DNA of 64,000 nucleotides from Trachythela sp. YZ-2020 (Eukaryota; Cnidaria; Anthozoa; Malacalcyonacea; Clavulariidae). The notes below the pieces were generated by a model. The model was not told the DNA's origin, ran no database searches, and was given only the letters and a program-made list of their open reading frames with translations. Below, piece after piece: positions 47,301-59,300 of the stretch. The first letter of the stretch is position 1. Every line of letters begins with the position of its first letter. The position numbers were made by a program, and so were the translations under genes. Location of the stretch: NCBI GenBank assembly GCA_016169945.1, contig JADLSH010000015.1, positions 1 to 64,000 on the forward strand. Direction: 5' to 3'.

Positions 47301-50300
47301 AGTGGTTGCCAACCGTATTTTTTTATCTATGTGCTAAAATTTGAAGGTTTTTTCTAAAACATTTCGAAGGATGGGATTTTTTTCGAATGCTGTGTTTTAT
47401 ATCAGTGTTTTATTTTAATTGGCTGACTATCTAATTAACATTTGTAAAATTTGGATAATCTTCTTTCGTATAATTCAAAATGATATGCTAATAAGAAACA
47501 TGGCGCAAATACATCAAAACACGACCTTTCAAAAAGAAGCCACAACAATATGTTTTTGTTGTGTTACAGACAGGCAACAATCACATATGTTTAGATTACA
47601 TACGAATCGGTACTACACGCCCGGTTGCCACCCGTGTAACACAATATACTTCTGTTGAGCCAGTCGAGTTTTGGAATGTAAATGGTTGAAAAACAGCATG
47701 TTGGCGCAAACACGTAGTTTCACTATAACACATAGACCTTCAAAATCGGTAAATATTCGAAATAAAACGCAATAATTTACGAATTTAAGCCTTTGGGTAA
47801 CCACTCGTTCTAATAAATCCATCTTTATAATGAAACTTGCCTCCACACAGGTATTTTAACAAGTGCCAGTAATACCATGTTTCTCATTAGCATGTCACTT
47901 TGAGTTATGACAATTAAGAAAAGGAGAAATTTGCACATGCTAATTAGGCAGTGAACCAATTACAATAAATCCATGATATCGAAAACTGCTTTTAAATGGA
48001 ATCCCATCTATCGAAATGTCGTTATAAAAACCTTCCAATTTCGCTACATAAATAGAATAATTACGGAGGGCAACCACTTTCACCGTCAAAGTGAACACAC
48101 TCCGATGACATTTAGTGTGGTTTCCTGCTTGTAACAAAAAATGCCATCGACAGTCACTTTTTTCGAGGCTGGCTGGCCGTCTAGTGACAGACATCAGCGC
48201 GTTGCCTTAGATGGGACCCTTTCCGACTGGCTCCCCGTGACCTCTGGAGTCCCACAGGGATCCATCCTAGTCCCCCTCCTGTTCCTAGTATATATCAACG
48301 ACATGCCAGAATACATAGGACAGGGCTCGAATGTTGCGTTGTTTGCGGATGACTCCAAACTATATAGGCCCATTAACTCGGCATCCCAACTATTGCAATC
48401 GGATCTTTCAGGCCTTCATAGTTGGAGTAATGACTGGGGCATGGCGTTCAATCCATCCAAGTGCAAAGTGATGCACATGTCTCGGAAGAAGGTCTGCTCC
48501 TCCGCTTCACCCCAACACCACCTGAACGACAAGCCCCTGGAAAGTGTGTCACACATCACTGACCTGGGTGTCATCGTATCCAAAGACCTCTCCTGGGCAA
48601 ATCATATTGAAGACATATGCACCAAGGCCAATAAAACCTTTGGTCTAATTATGCGGGTGTGTGGTAGAGACGTTGTGGATTCCAACACGCGTAAGCTTCT
48701 CTATTGTGCTGTTGTACGACCTAAGCTTGAGTACGCGTCGTGTGTGTGGTCACCTTACTCGGCTAAACAACGAAAATTATTAGAGAACGTTCAACGCAGA
48801 GCAACTAAATTCATTCTGAACTACCCTCCTCGTGATGTTACCTACAGAGACAGACTAATATATTTAAACATTCTCCCACTTGAACACAGGCGTGAACTTT
48901 ATGACCTAACACTATTACACAAAATAAGAAAAAACATTCTTAATGTCACCTTTAACCAATACCTTACACTTGCAACTAACCCCTATTCCACACGCAATTT
49001 CGACCCTAACAACTATAACAGAATCGTCTCAAATAATCAAGAGTTTTTCCAACACTCCTATTTCCCACGCACTGTCATCCTCTGGAACAATCTGCCACCG
49101 AACATCAAAGCCACCCATTCCCTACAGATCTTCAAGCACCATCTACACTCTTATTACAAAGTCAAACTGTCTACCTACATACCACCATAGATAATTATAC
49201 TCTAAAATTGTTGTACAGTATCCTATATGTTAAGTTGTACTCTGTGTTATGTTCGTGCACGTTTGTCTTCTTAGTTCTCGTATATCCATTAATTGTTAAG
49301 GGGTCGAATATAAATTTTTTCTCGTATATCAATTTCTGTTTTCTTCTCCTGTCACAATGTTTCTAGTTATTGTTATTGTTCTATGTAAATGTATATCTCT
49401 TATGCGTGTGACAAATGAATAAATAAATAAATAAGTAAATAAATCACTGCGCCACTGCGTACCCTGCTCAAGAAAGACATACACTGGTCCTGGCACGATG
49501 AACACCAGAAATTACTTGAAAGAATTCAGAAAGTCCTCACAAGCAGTCCAGTTTTACACTTCTACGACGTCAACAAGCCAGTTACCCTGCAAGTTGATGC
49601 ACACAAGGTGGCTTGGGTTCCTTGGAAGGACACCCCGTAATTTATGCATCCAGATCTCTCACCAATGCTGAGCAACACTATACGCTCAAATAGAGAAGGA
49701 GTTGCTCGCAATTGTATTGGCATGTGAACGTTTCAACCAATTCATTTATGGGAAACAAGTCACAGTACATAGCGACCACAAGCCGCTGGAAGCCATCATA
49801 GCAAAACCACTGTCGCAAGCACAACCACGAATTCAGCGTCTTCTCATCCGACTGCAAAAATACCAGCCAACAGTAAAATCATTATGTTCCTGAAAAATTC
49901 TTGTTCATCGCCGACAATTTGTCTGGGGCCTACTTACCAGAAGAAGGAGTGCTGCCTGCGCCACGTATGGAAGAAAAAAACCAGAAGGAACCCATGATAG
50001 CACATCAAATACCTCAACGACCATGGCAAAAGCTAGGAACTGATCTGCAAGAAGTCAACCTCGTAGTTGATTACTATTCAAATTCATCGAAACAGTTCTT
50101 CTTCCGAGCAAGACAGCAGGAACAGTAATTAGACACTCGAAATCAATCTTCGCTAGACATGGAATTCCAGAAGAGTTGGTATCCGACAACATGCCTTTCA
50201 ACAGCAAAAAGTTTCAAAAAATGTGCCAAAGAATGGGGATTCAAGCAAACAACATCAAGCCCAACCTATGCTCAATCAAATGGCATCAGTGAGTAAGCTG

Positions 50301-53300
50301 TAAAACGGATCCTGAAAAAAGCTGACGATCCATATATTGGTCTCATGGAGTACCGCAACACGCCAGTTACAGGAATGGCATACTCTCCATCGCAACTGCT
50401 GATGAGCGGCATCACAAGAACGAAGATTCCTGTATCCAAAAAGTTACGACTACCACAAATAGCAAACAACGCACAGCAGCAACTTAAGGAGCGACAGAAA
50501 CGGCAGAAGCAGAACTACGAAAATCAAGCAAACCATTACGACCAGTTGAAATTGGAGAAAGCGTCCACTTACGTCAGGACAGTATCTGGGTATCAGCCAC
50601 AGTATCAGGACTAGTCTCTGCCCCAAGATCGTATATAATCACAACACCAGTTGGGCAGCAATACCAACGAAACCGACGTGACCTTTTACAGACCAACAAT
50701 CCACCACCAACCATAACAGAGCAAACTGAGAATGTTGATGAAGAACAACCGACCATTATTCCACAACAACCAACATTATTCCACAAGAACAACGCAGGAA
50801 TAGGCAACGCAACATCATTTGGTTCAACCCACCATTTACCAAGAGTGTTAGCACAAACATAGGACGTAATTTTCTTAGTCTAATTGACATTGACAAACAT
50901 TTTCCAGCGCACCACAAGCTCCATAAAATTTTTAACAGAAATACACTTAAAGTAAGTTACAGCTGCATGAACAATGTCAAGTCAGTAATCACTAAACACA
51001 ATGCACGCATATCTAGGAATAACAAGCCAGAGGACAGGGATACTACCAATTGCAGTTGTAGAGAAAACACCATTTTCCCGCTTCAAAAACAATGCATGAG
51101 TAAGGACATAGTATACAAAGCAACAGTCACAGTAAGCAACACAAACACGATCAAAAATTACATTGGCATGACTGCAACCACATTCAAAGAGCGATTAGCC
51201 AACCACACTAAATCTTTTCAGCATAAAAATCATGCAAACGACACGGAACTTTCGAAATATATTTGGACATTGAAAGAGAACAATAAGGATTTCAGTATTA
51301 ATTGGCAAATTTTAAAATCAAACGATGCAATTTATGTTTAGAAGAAACATTTTGTATTTTGAAAGAAAAAAACAAGAATTGTTTACTCAACAAAAGAGCT
51401 GAAATAATTTCACGGTGTCTTCATCGTAACTAATTTCCCGTAAACAACGCAAACAAAGCCATGCATGCACATATTGTCTCCCACATACACCCCCACGTTC
51501 CGACAGGAAGCATATAAGCGGTCATTTCTTTCGATACTTGTTACTGCCTGATGATTCTCTTACAGATGAAACAGCCTGTTGCAGACTAGTTTTGAGGTAA
51601 GCGAAAATCTATAATAACTATATGTTGTCGAGCACTCTTTGCGTTTCGTAGACCTAAACCTACACGTATATATATATATATATAGTTTTTCGCTTACCTC
51701 AAAACTTGTCTGCAACAGGCTGTTTCATCTGTAAAAGAATCATCAGGCAGTTTACAAGTATCGAAAAGAAATGACCGCTTATATGCTTCCTGCCGGGGCG
51801 TGGGAGTGTGTGTGGGAGACAATGTGTGCATGCATGGCTTTGTTTGCGTTGTTTACGCGAAATTTGTTGCGATGACGGCATCGTGAAATTATTTCAGCTC
51901 TTTTGTTGAGTAAACAATCCTTGTTTTTTTCTTTCAACGATGCAATTTATGTTTAGAAGAAACATTTTGTATTTTGAAAGAAAAAAACAAGAATTGTTTA
52001 CTCAACAAAAGAGCTGAAATAATTTCACGGTGTCTTCATCGTAACTAATTTCCCGTAAACAACGCAAACAAAGCCATGCATGCACATATTGTCTCCCACA
52101 TACAATATGTGCATAGAATATGTGCATATTTGCGTTTCGTAGACCTAAACCTACACGTATATATATATATATATATATATAGTCAAATCTGCAGACATGC
52201 ATGTTTCGCCGTTCAACGGCTCGTCAGTGCAGCTTGTAACGCAGTCTAGATGCGAGTGACTTCGTATTTATACACCATACTCTTGCCCTCACCAAGCGCA
52301 TGTGGTACAATACTCAGACACATGCGCATCCAGACATGCGTGAAGTGTCTTGGGGCCAGAGTGCTCAAGTGAGCTTTTGCATTAGCTTATTAGCCATTAT
52401 ATATATATATATATATATGAAATGGAATTGAGCACTCTCATGAGGTTAATGTTGAGCACTCTCATGAGTTTAATTGTCATGAGGTTAATGTTGAGCACTC
52501 TCATGAGTTTAATTGGTGCTACAAGCGATAATTCAAAGCTCACTTCCATTATTGTCGTATGAGCACTCTGGCCCCAAGACACTTCACGCATGTCTGGAAG
52601 CGCATGTGTCCGAGTATTGTACCACATGCGCTTGGTGAGAGCAAGAGTATGGTGTATAAATACGAAGTCACTCGCACCTCGACTGCGTTACAAGTAGGCC
52701 GTAGGATGAGGGTCGAAAATATGCTTAGAAAACAGATTCCGTCGCACCCCTCGTGTAACTACATAATTTTTACATGAATCGATAGATTAGAACGTACTTA
52801 GTTAGAATCCACTTCCCCCAAGCGAAATAGTTGCACAAATTGAAGTACAACATCTCCAAAGTTCGGGCTTCCTCGTGTTTCGAAATCCATGAACGGCCAT
52901 TGTTGTGTTGCAACTACGCATGCGCTTGACCACAAAACACTTAATGCGCACGCGCAGATAGGAAAACTGATCTCAATAAAACATATTCAAGATGGCTACT
53001 AATGACGATATGTCGAAAATTCGAATATCCTCATGTTTTATGCATTTTGAAGGCGTAACCGAGCAACTTTCTAAAGTTACTCGTCAAAGGCTTAAGAAAT
53101 TTGTCGATTGCAGGAATAAATGGGCGAAACTTAATTGCCTGCAAGCTGAGATAGCGAAGGATTCGTATGGTAAGTTTGATGACGAATTCGTCACTATTCA
53201 TACTTGGCAGAGAACACAAACGAAAGTTTTGATTTAGAATGGTACCACCACATGAAATGCTACAAGAAATTTAGCGATGAAGAAAAGATCCATAGACAAC

Positions 53301-56300
53301 AGAGAAAAGAGGAAAACGGAGCTAGTACAAGCACGGAAAAGGTCGCTAATACCGTAGACCACACATGCCACATGGAACCCAGAAGAAAGATTACACGCAA
53401 TTCAGTGGATCCAAGTAAGACCTTGCCTCAAAGAAACAAGCATGTACTACCAGAATGCTGCATTATTTGTGGAAGAGATTCGTCTTGGTTTTCAAGAGAC
53501 AAGGTATGATTATGTACAATTTCTTGTGTACAGTATCTTTATATTCTATGGACCACCTTTTGGTGGAAAAGTTGTCATATTGTGCCTTACAGGTAAATAC
53601 TGTCTTGTGCATATACCTATATGGCTATATGATATTTTAGAGTACCTATTGGATGCGTTGGATCTTAATGGGTCAATTATCCAGATAATAAGTCAATTTA
53701 AACAGGCATAATATACGCTACTCTGGATTGTAAAGTTTATGAACACAATGTTCATAAACTTTACAAACAAATAACTATTTTAATACCTGGTTAATTTGTC
53801 AAATTCACCCTGCTTTAGGGGCTGTTTATATGAAACCTGGGCTGGCTCGCTGACCGGGCCAGCCCGGTAAGCGGGATGAATTTGTCTTGTGTTTATATGA
53901 GAAAATTTCATCCCGGCAGGCGGGATGATTTTGTTGTTTTGACATTGTTTTGACAGTTCTTAAAAATAGCGCGCAGACAAATTGGTGGTGGCGTCCGTCT
54001 TTCAACTTTCATCCCGGCAACCGGGCTGACCCGGTTAGTGAATGTTTATATGGGGAAATTTTCATCCTGGTAAGTGAGATCTCGCCTTTTTCAAGCGAGA
54101 TCTCTGGAACCGGACCAGCCCGCTTGTCCATATAAACACACAGTAGTTTTTACTACAAAATCAATTACATGGCTGGTCCGGTCAGCGAGCCAGCCCGGGT
54201 TCCATATAAACAGGTCCTTAGTTGGTAAATGCCATTTTTAAACAGGCATTCTAAACTTGTATGTTTTGTGTAGAAAACACAAAAGAGAAGAGGAACACCA
54301 CTAGTGTTGGCAAGTACAATTGATGCTGGCTTATTATGTACAGCTGCTGAGAGGAAAAATGATGAGCGGATACTTGTGCAGATTAGAGATAAAGGGTTAT
54401 AATTCCATGACACGCAATCACGAATATTTCTCTTTGATCTTGACCCCAATCCCGACAGAATCCCTAACCCTAACCCTATTTCGTGCGTGTCATGGAATTG
54501 TAACCAGATAAAGACTGTGTTGCATTGGAGGTCCGCTACCACAAAGTTTGCTATAGCAACTATACCATATTCAGGCCTGCTCTGGGATCTTAACTCGCCT
54601 TAAATCGCCTTAAATCGCCCTAAATCGCGGATAAACATTGGCAACGATTCTCTTAAATCGCTTAAACTCGCACTAAATCGCCTAAACTCGCCAACCAAAT
54701 TAAAATGCTGAAAATAGTAAATACTATATACAGTGTAAACACCCTTTCCCCAGGAGAGGGGGGTTCTGGTTGTTTATTTCAGATAAGATTAGGAGGGTGC
54801 TTATCCGAGGGGGCTTGCTGAAGAGAGGGCGCTTAGCTGAAACAAGGGAAGTTACATGCCTATTGATAAAAGCCGAAACACACTAATGCACTAGTAATTG
54901 GAAAGCCACGCACTCCCCTACCCAGGGAACAGCGGACATTAGATAAAGGTTGTGTCCTAAATCATTCTAATCCCCCACCTATACATGGCCTTCTTACTAG
55001 TCTAAACATGACTAAAGTCCCCCGCTACCCGGGCAACAAACTATTCTAAAATTTCCCCAATTTTGATCATTGGAGGCCAGACATGCAATCCAGAGTTTGT
55101 CAAAGTAGGTAAATATTTTGCATTTTGTCTGTTAGTTGTATCTTGCAATTTACACAAAGTCAATACATTATCCTGTAAAAGCTATTTTTAGTAAAACAAT
55201 GTCTATAGAGTAATATAGGGTAAAGGTCGATGAACAAGGCTTAACAATACATCTCGAACAGACGAATTCCCGCTGATTCCCAGCCCATAATCCCTGGCCA
55301 TCATGACACATAGCTAACGTACGCTGTCTAATGCCCTGAGTACCCAGGCATAACAGATAGGCTAATCTGCAAATAAATCCCCGCTATTTCCCCGGCATGT
55401 CCCGGATAGGGGGGTGCAAGGCTTTCCATGACTGGTGCATAAGTTACATACTATCAAGCTTATAGGTATATAATATGACATAGGAACATATATTCAAACA
55501 GAAAAAAGTCAGGATGGCAAGAATCAGTCTGTTTTCAACATTTTATCTATTTCGATAAGTATAATTAATATGCCAATATTGTGATATGAACTTCCAGAAC
55601 AATTCATAAATTGTTTCGTTTTCCTTTATTGAAAATAGTGCGGGGCCTATAAATTACAGGGTAGAGGGCTTATCAACTTTCGAAATTTTAAGTGACGGTA
55701 ATATAAACTGTACTTTTAATAATTCCGACGGCCTTATGTGCTACAAGTGCTGAATTGCAGTGCCTGTAGTGCACAACATTTAATATTTTATATCAACAGT
55801 GTTCAAACTTACATAAATTGATAAACCACAGCATGATCCTGGTCAACTTTTATAGTCAGCATTGTCCGGTTCATATCGTCTTATATAAAGACCATGATCG
55901 TTTTAATAACCGAGGTTTAACATTTTTAGCGTACGATCTTGGGTCGATAACAAAACCTGGCATTTTCATTAATTCAGTTAAATACTTCATGTTAGCCACT
56001 GCGGGGAGGGAGCCTTCTCTCAGGCTATCCAGCGGAAATTTATTATTCAAGTCTGGGAAACTTTATATAAACTAAATTTTAACATTAGTGAGTTTTTATA
56101 AATACTGCACTTTATATATCGAGGGGAATTGAAATAAATACCAATCAATGTTGAGTTTTACTTATTAAATGAACACATGGAAATGAAATACTATATTTGC
56201 AACGTAAATTCAAGCTTATTTGGTAAGTTTAACACATATGTAAATTCGTTTGAATAACTACAATGTATTGCCACACTGGAACATGCATGGTCACAGTTTT

Positions 56301-59300
56301 AATATATTCTGTACCCTTGGAATTTCGAAGATATTGACAAGGCATTCATGCATTTGGAAATTCTCAAAATATAGGATAGCAACCCCATGGGATGCACTAA
56401 ATCTTCTCGTTCCTACATTACAGCCACAACCCTGATTTTTTAGATTTCCAATTGATTGTGGTTCCAGGACTGAACTTAGTAATAGGTATTAGTATGCAAT
56501 TCAATTTAAAAATACATATTATATACTGGTTTATGTTCTTCATTGTATTAATTCCAGCAATTTGGTGGTATAACCTTAAAATTAGTAATACGGCAAAATA
56601 ACAAGCTAATTAATAATAAGTTTCAACTGGGTCTTGTTTACATGACAGTCTAACCAGACCCCCTGGGGGTGTGAGGGGGGAGTGGTGCTCTTTCAAAATA
56701 CATTTACTATGCACTATTAATTATGTGTTATTACTGTATTTTGCTTAAAGTACTATACTTGCATATTTAATTATTACCATGTATTTTTTCTTAAATCGCC
56801 TTAAATCGCCCTAAAACGCCTTAAAACGCATTACCTAAAAGTTGTGTTTTTTCTTAAATCGCCTAAACTCGCCTTAACTCGCATTATCTCGCGGCGAGTT
56901 AAGGCGAGTTAAGATCCCAGAGCAGGCCTATATTCCTTGCAAGGGAGGCAAAGACGACCACAACATGTGCACCAGTGTATGAAATATCTTGCAACTTATT
57001 CTGTAAAGAAGTCATCGAAACTGAAATCATCAAGGGAAAATCAATAAAGTACATGATGGACTTACTTGAGAAATTTGTTGTCATTGCTAAGGAAACTGAG
57101 AATGTGGATGCATCGAAATACAGGTCTTCCGAGCTCAAGCAACGGCTAATTAACAGTTATCCCTAGCTGGTATTCTATTTGCCTAAATCTAGAAATGTTA
57201 GTGAAATTGTGTATGCTGAGATAATATTTAAAGCCTGAAAAACAGATTTGCTTGCAAAAACGTCATGCAATTACTGTAGTATAAAATAACACCATGGCTT
57301 GGAAGTGTTCCTGGTGAGTGCTTGACACGGTACATTGCTCAGAATGTTTGGCGAACTCCATTAAAATGCACAGAACATAAAAATATCATATATTTTTAAA
57401 ACACTCCGATGTCATCTTGTTTTACTTCAGCCCTGCTTTCGCACATTTCATAATTTTTTTCTTGTCCAGTCCTGCGTTGAGATCAGTTTTCCTATCTGCG
57501 CGTGCGCATTAAGTGTTTTGTGATCAAGCGCATGCGTAGTTGTAACACAACAATGGCCGTTCGTGGTTTTCGAAGCACGAGAAAGCCCGAACTTTGGAGA
57601 GGTTGTACTTCAATTTGTGCAACTATTTTGCTTGGGGGGAAGCGGATTCTAACTAAGTAAGTTATAATCTATGGATTCATGTAAAAATTATGTAGTTACA
57701 CGAGGGGTGCTACGGAATTGAACATTTTCGACCCTCATCCCACGGCCTAAAGCTGCATTGACGAGCCGTTGAACGGCAAAACATTCATGTCTGCAGATTT
57801 AAATATATATATATATATATAATAGTTTGGTTGCAATTATCATTGACAGAGGCTCAATGAAACTAGTCCAGAGCATAAATAATAATAATAAAGTAGTCAA
57901 AGACAGCAAAAGTTTTTTTAAAACATTTTGATTACTGTACAGTTTCGTGGGTATTGCTACGCACTCCTCAGATCTACAGGATGTCCCGAAAAAAATATAC
58001 CTTTTGAAATTTTCCTATTGTAATCATTTGAATGCCTGAGCATTATGCTGAACCCACGGAAACGTAAAATACAGGGTGTAATGAAAACGAGACCTTAATA
58101 AATAAGTCTATTCTTGTCATATTATAAAAGGAGAGTGACAACACAAAAATGGTCAAATTATTAATCAGTCACACCGTCAGCTTGAGCAAAATCAGTACAT
58201 AATAAAAAAGCGTTTAAATAACTTCACAAAATTCAATTCTGTTTAACTTAGTTCAGCATAGTAATAAGGCATTCAAATTCAAACAAAGGCTTGATTTCAA
58301 AAGTTATGTATACTTTTTTACGCACCCGTGGGTTCAGCATAGTAATAAGGCATTCAAATTCAAACAAAGGCTTCATTTCAAAAGTATACTTTTTTCGGGA
58401 CACCCTGTAGATGTCTAAACTAAGAACGTGTTTATATATGCTTACAACAGGAATTAGCCATGCATGACATGATGATATGGTTAATTACCCTATTGAAATT
58501 TTATCAATTAAACATCTATCTAAAATCCATTAAAAATCTTGATGTGAATAATCTACTGTACAGGGTGTCTCAAAAAACCGCTACCCTTAGAAATTAGAGG
58601 CTTTAGAAAAAGCCTCGATTTTGTACACTTGGGAATTTTAAATTGCTTATTTCCTTCTAATTGCATGCAAATATGCCAGACAAAGCGAAATTTCTAAAGC
58701 CTCTAATTTCTAAGGGTAGCTGTTTTTTTGAGACACCCTGTATATTGTCTGTAAAATATCTATATAAACGCTATTGTTATAACATTTCTGAGAATAAATT
58801 TGCTGGAATACCTACACGCAGTCACAAGCTCGTTACGCTTATTTAAATTCGATAACTGTGGCTTATAAATAACAAAAAAAATTCTCCCATAAACATAAAT
58901 TACATCTATTGCTCGCAGGTTAAATGGATTTGCCTTCTTAAGAATTTTCCACGTAATCCGATGGTCGATCTTACTCCTTTTAAAGCTCCTAAATGTACTT
59001 TCTAATTTCTGTGCTTGGCTCTTTCTTTTCATTTTTAAATGAGGCTTTATGGTAGCATCTCGGTACGCAGACTCGAAACTCCGAACTGGCTTAACGTACT
59101 AAACTATTGGTACAGTCGTACAGTAACATATTATAACTAGAAATACATGCATGCAGAATCCCCTCGCCCATTTGAACCAAACAATTTTACAATTTACTCC
59201 AAAAGTTATTGTAACATGAAGTACTGAGTCCACGAATGTAACCATGGTAACACGCAACATTGTATATTTTTTATATTTTAATTTGCACAAAATATTATTT

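Larger units (their letters stand above)
46837..49442 (+). mobile_element. LINE inserted in Gypsy RT/RNase H junction
   Basis: 5'-truncated LINE. RT begins around 46960 ([38 protein letters not shown]), is interrupted by the TIR element at 47186-48183, and resumes in register. The tail is an AAAT microsatellite at 49418-49442. ATCA flanks both ends (46833-46836, 49443-49446). AT-rich filler at 46850-46920 precedes the RT. Confidence 0.85.
44760..50860 (+). mobile_element. Ty3/Gypsy LTR retrotransposon, dead, split by a LINE
   Basis: Gag, protease, RT (44790-46836), then RNase H and integrase (49443-50860) in Ty3/Gypsy order. The halves are separated by the LINE at 46837-49442, which sits inside a reading that resumes in register (SEI/TAPLRTLLKKDIHW) with ATCA duplicated. 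Several frameshifts and stops are present. A possible primer-binding site (TGGTGTCAGGAG) lies at 44767. LTRs could not be identified; the 3' end is lost at the Penelope-like fragment. Confidence 0.85.
51325..52140. repeat. Inverted and re-duplicated Penelope 3' end
   Basis: The segment 51325-51600 recurs inverted at 51690-51945 and again direct at 51938-52105. Shared landmarks are ATGCAATTTATGTTTAGAAG, CTCAACAAAAGAGCTGAAAT and CTTACCTCAAAACT. TA microsatellites mark the joins (51667-51684, 52161-52181), and TTGCGTTTCGTAGACCTAAA occurs beside each. Confidence 0.8.
52992..57240 (+). pseudogene. Cys-rich cnidarian-type gene of unknown function, broken
   Basis: Exon 1 (52992-53503) starts MATNDDMSKIRISSCFMHFE and has LSKVTRQRLKKFVDCRNKWA. 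A frameshift near 53205 leads to WYHHMKCYKKF, and the exon ends after LPECCIICGRDSSWF at donor GTATGA. Exon 2 starts at 54274 in matching phase 0 (TPLVLASTIDAGLLCTAAER). It is split by inserts at 54395-54505 and 54573-56929, resumes CKEVIETEIIKGK...YRSSELKQRLINSYP, and hits a TAG at 57164 after which homology-like sequence continues. CxxC and WxHxxC motifs suggest zinc binding. I recall similar proteins from cnidarian genomes but know no function. Confidence 0.6.
52182..57802. mobile_element. 5.6-kb composite unit: inverted ribozyme ends around a Cys-rich gene
   Basis: Left arm (52189-52235 plus 52692-52976) and right arm (57477-57796, inverted) match over some 330 bases with about 10 percent difference. 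Both outer ends are hammerhead-type sequences next to TA tracts. The left arm ends 16 bases before the start codon of the enclosed gene, so it serves as that gene's leader; the right arm is a second inverted copy of it. The arms may be Penelope- or retrozyme-derived. Whether this moves as one unit is inference; no target duplication could be read through the TA tracts. Confidence 0.6.

Noticed and set aside
53170..53205. A 36-base intron instead of a frameshift in the Cys-rich gene
   Set aside because: GTAAGT...CAG exists, but the interval is too short and its translation (FDDEFVTIH) looks coding.
54463..54480. CCCTAACCCTAACCCTA-like telomere motif
   Set aside because: Only two to three units and inside a 111-bp MITE with proven target duplication; not a telomere.
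55818..56075. 85-codon frame as a transposase of the 2.36-kb element
   Set aside because: No catalytic motif and no similarity recognised.
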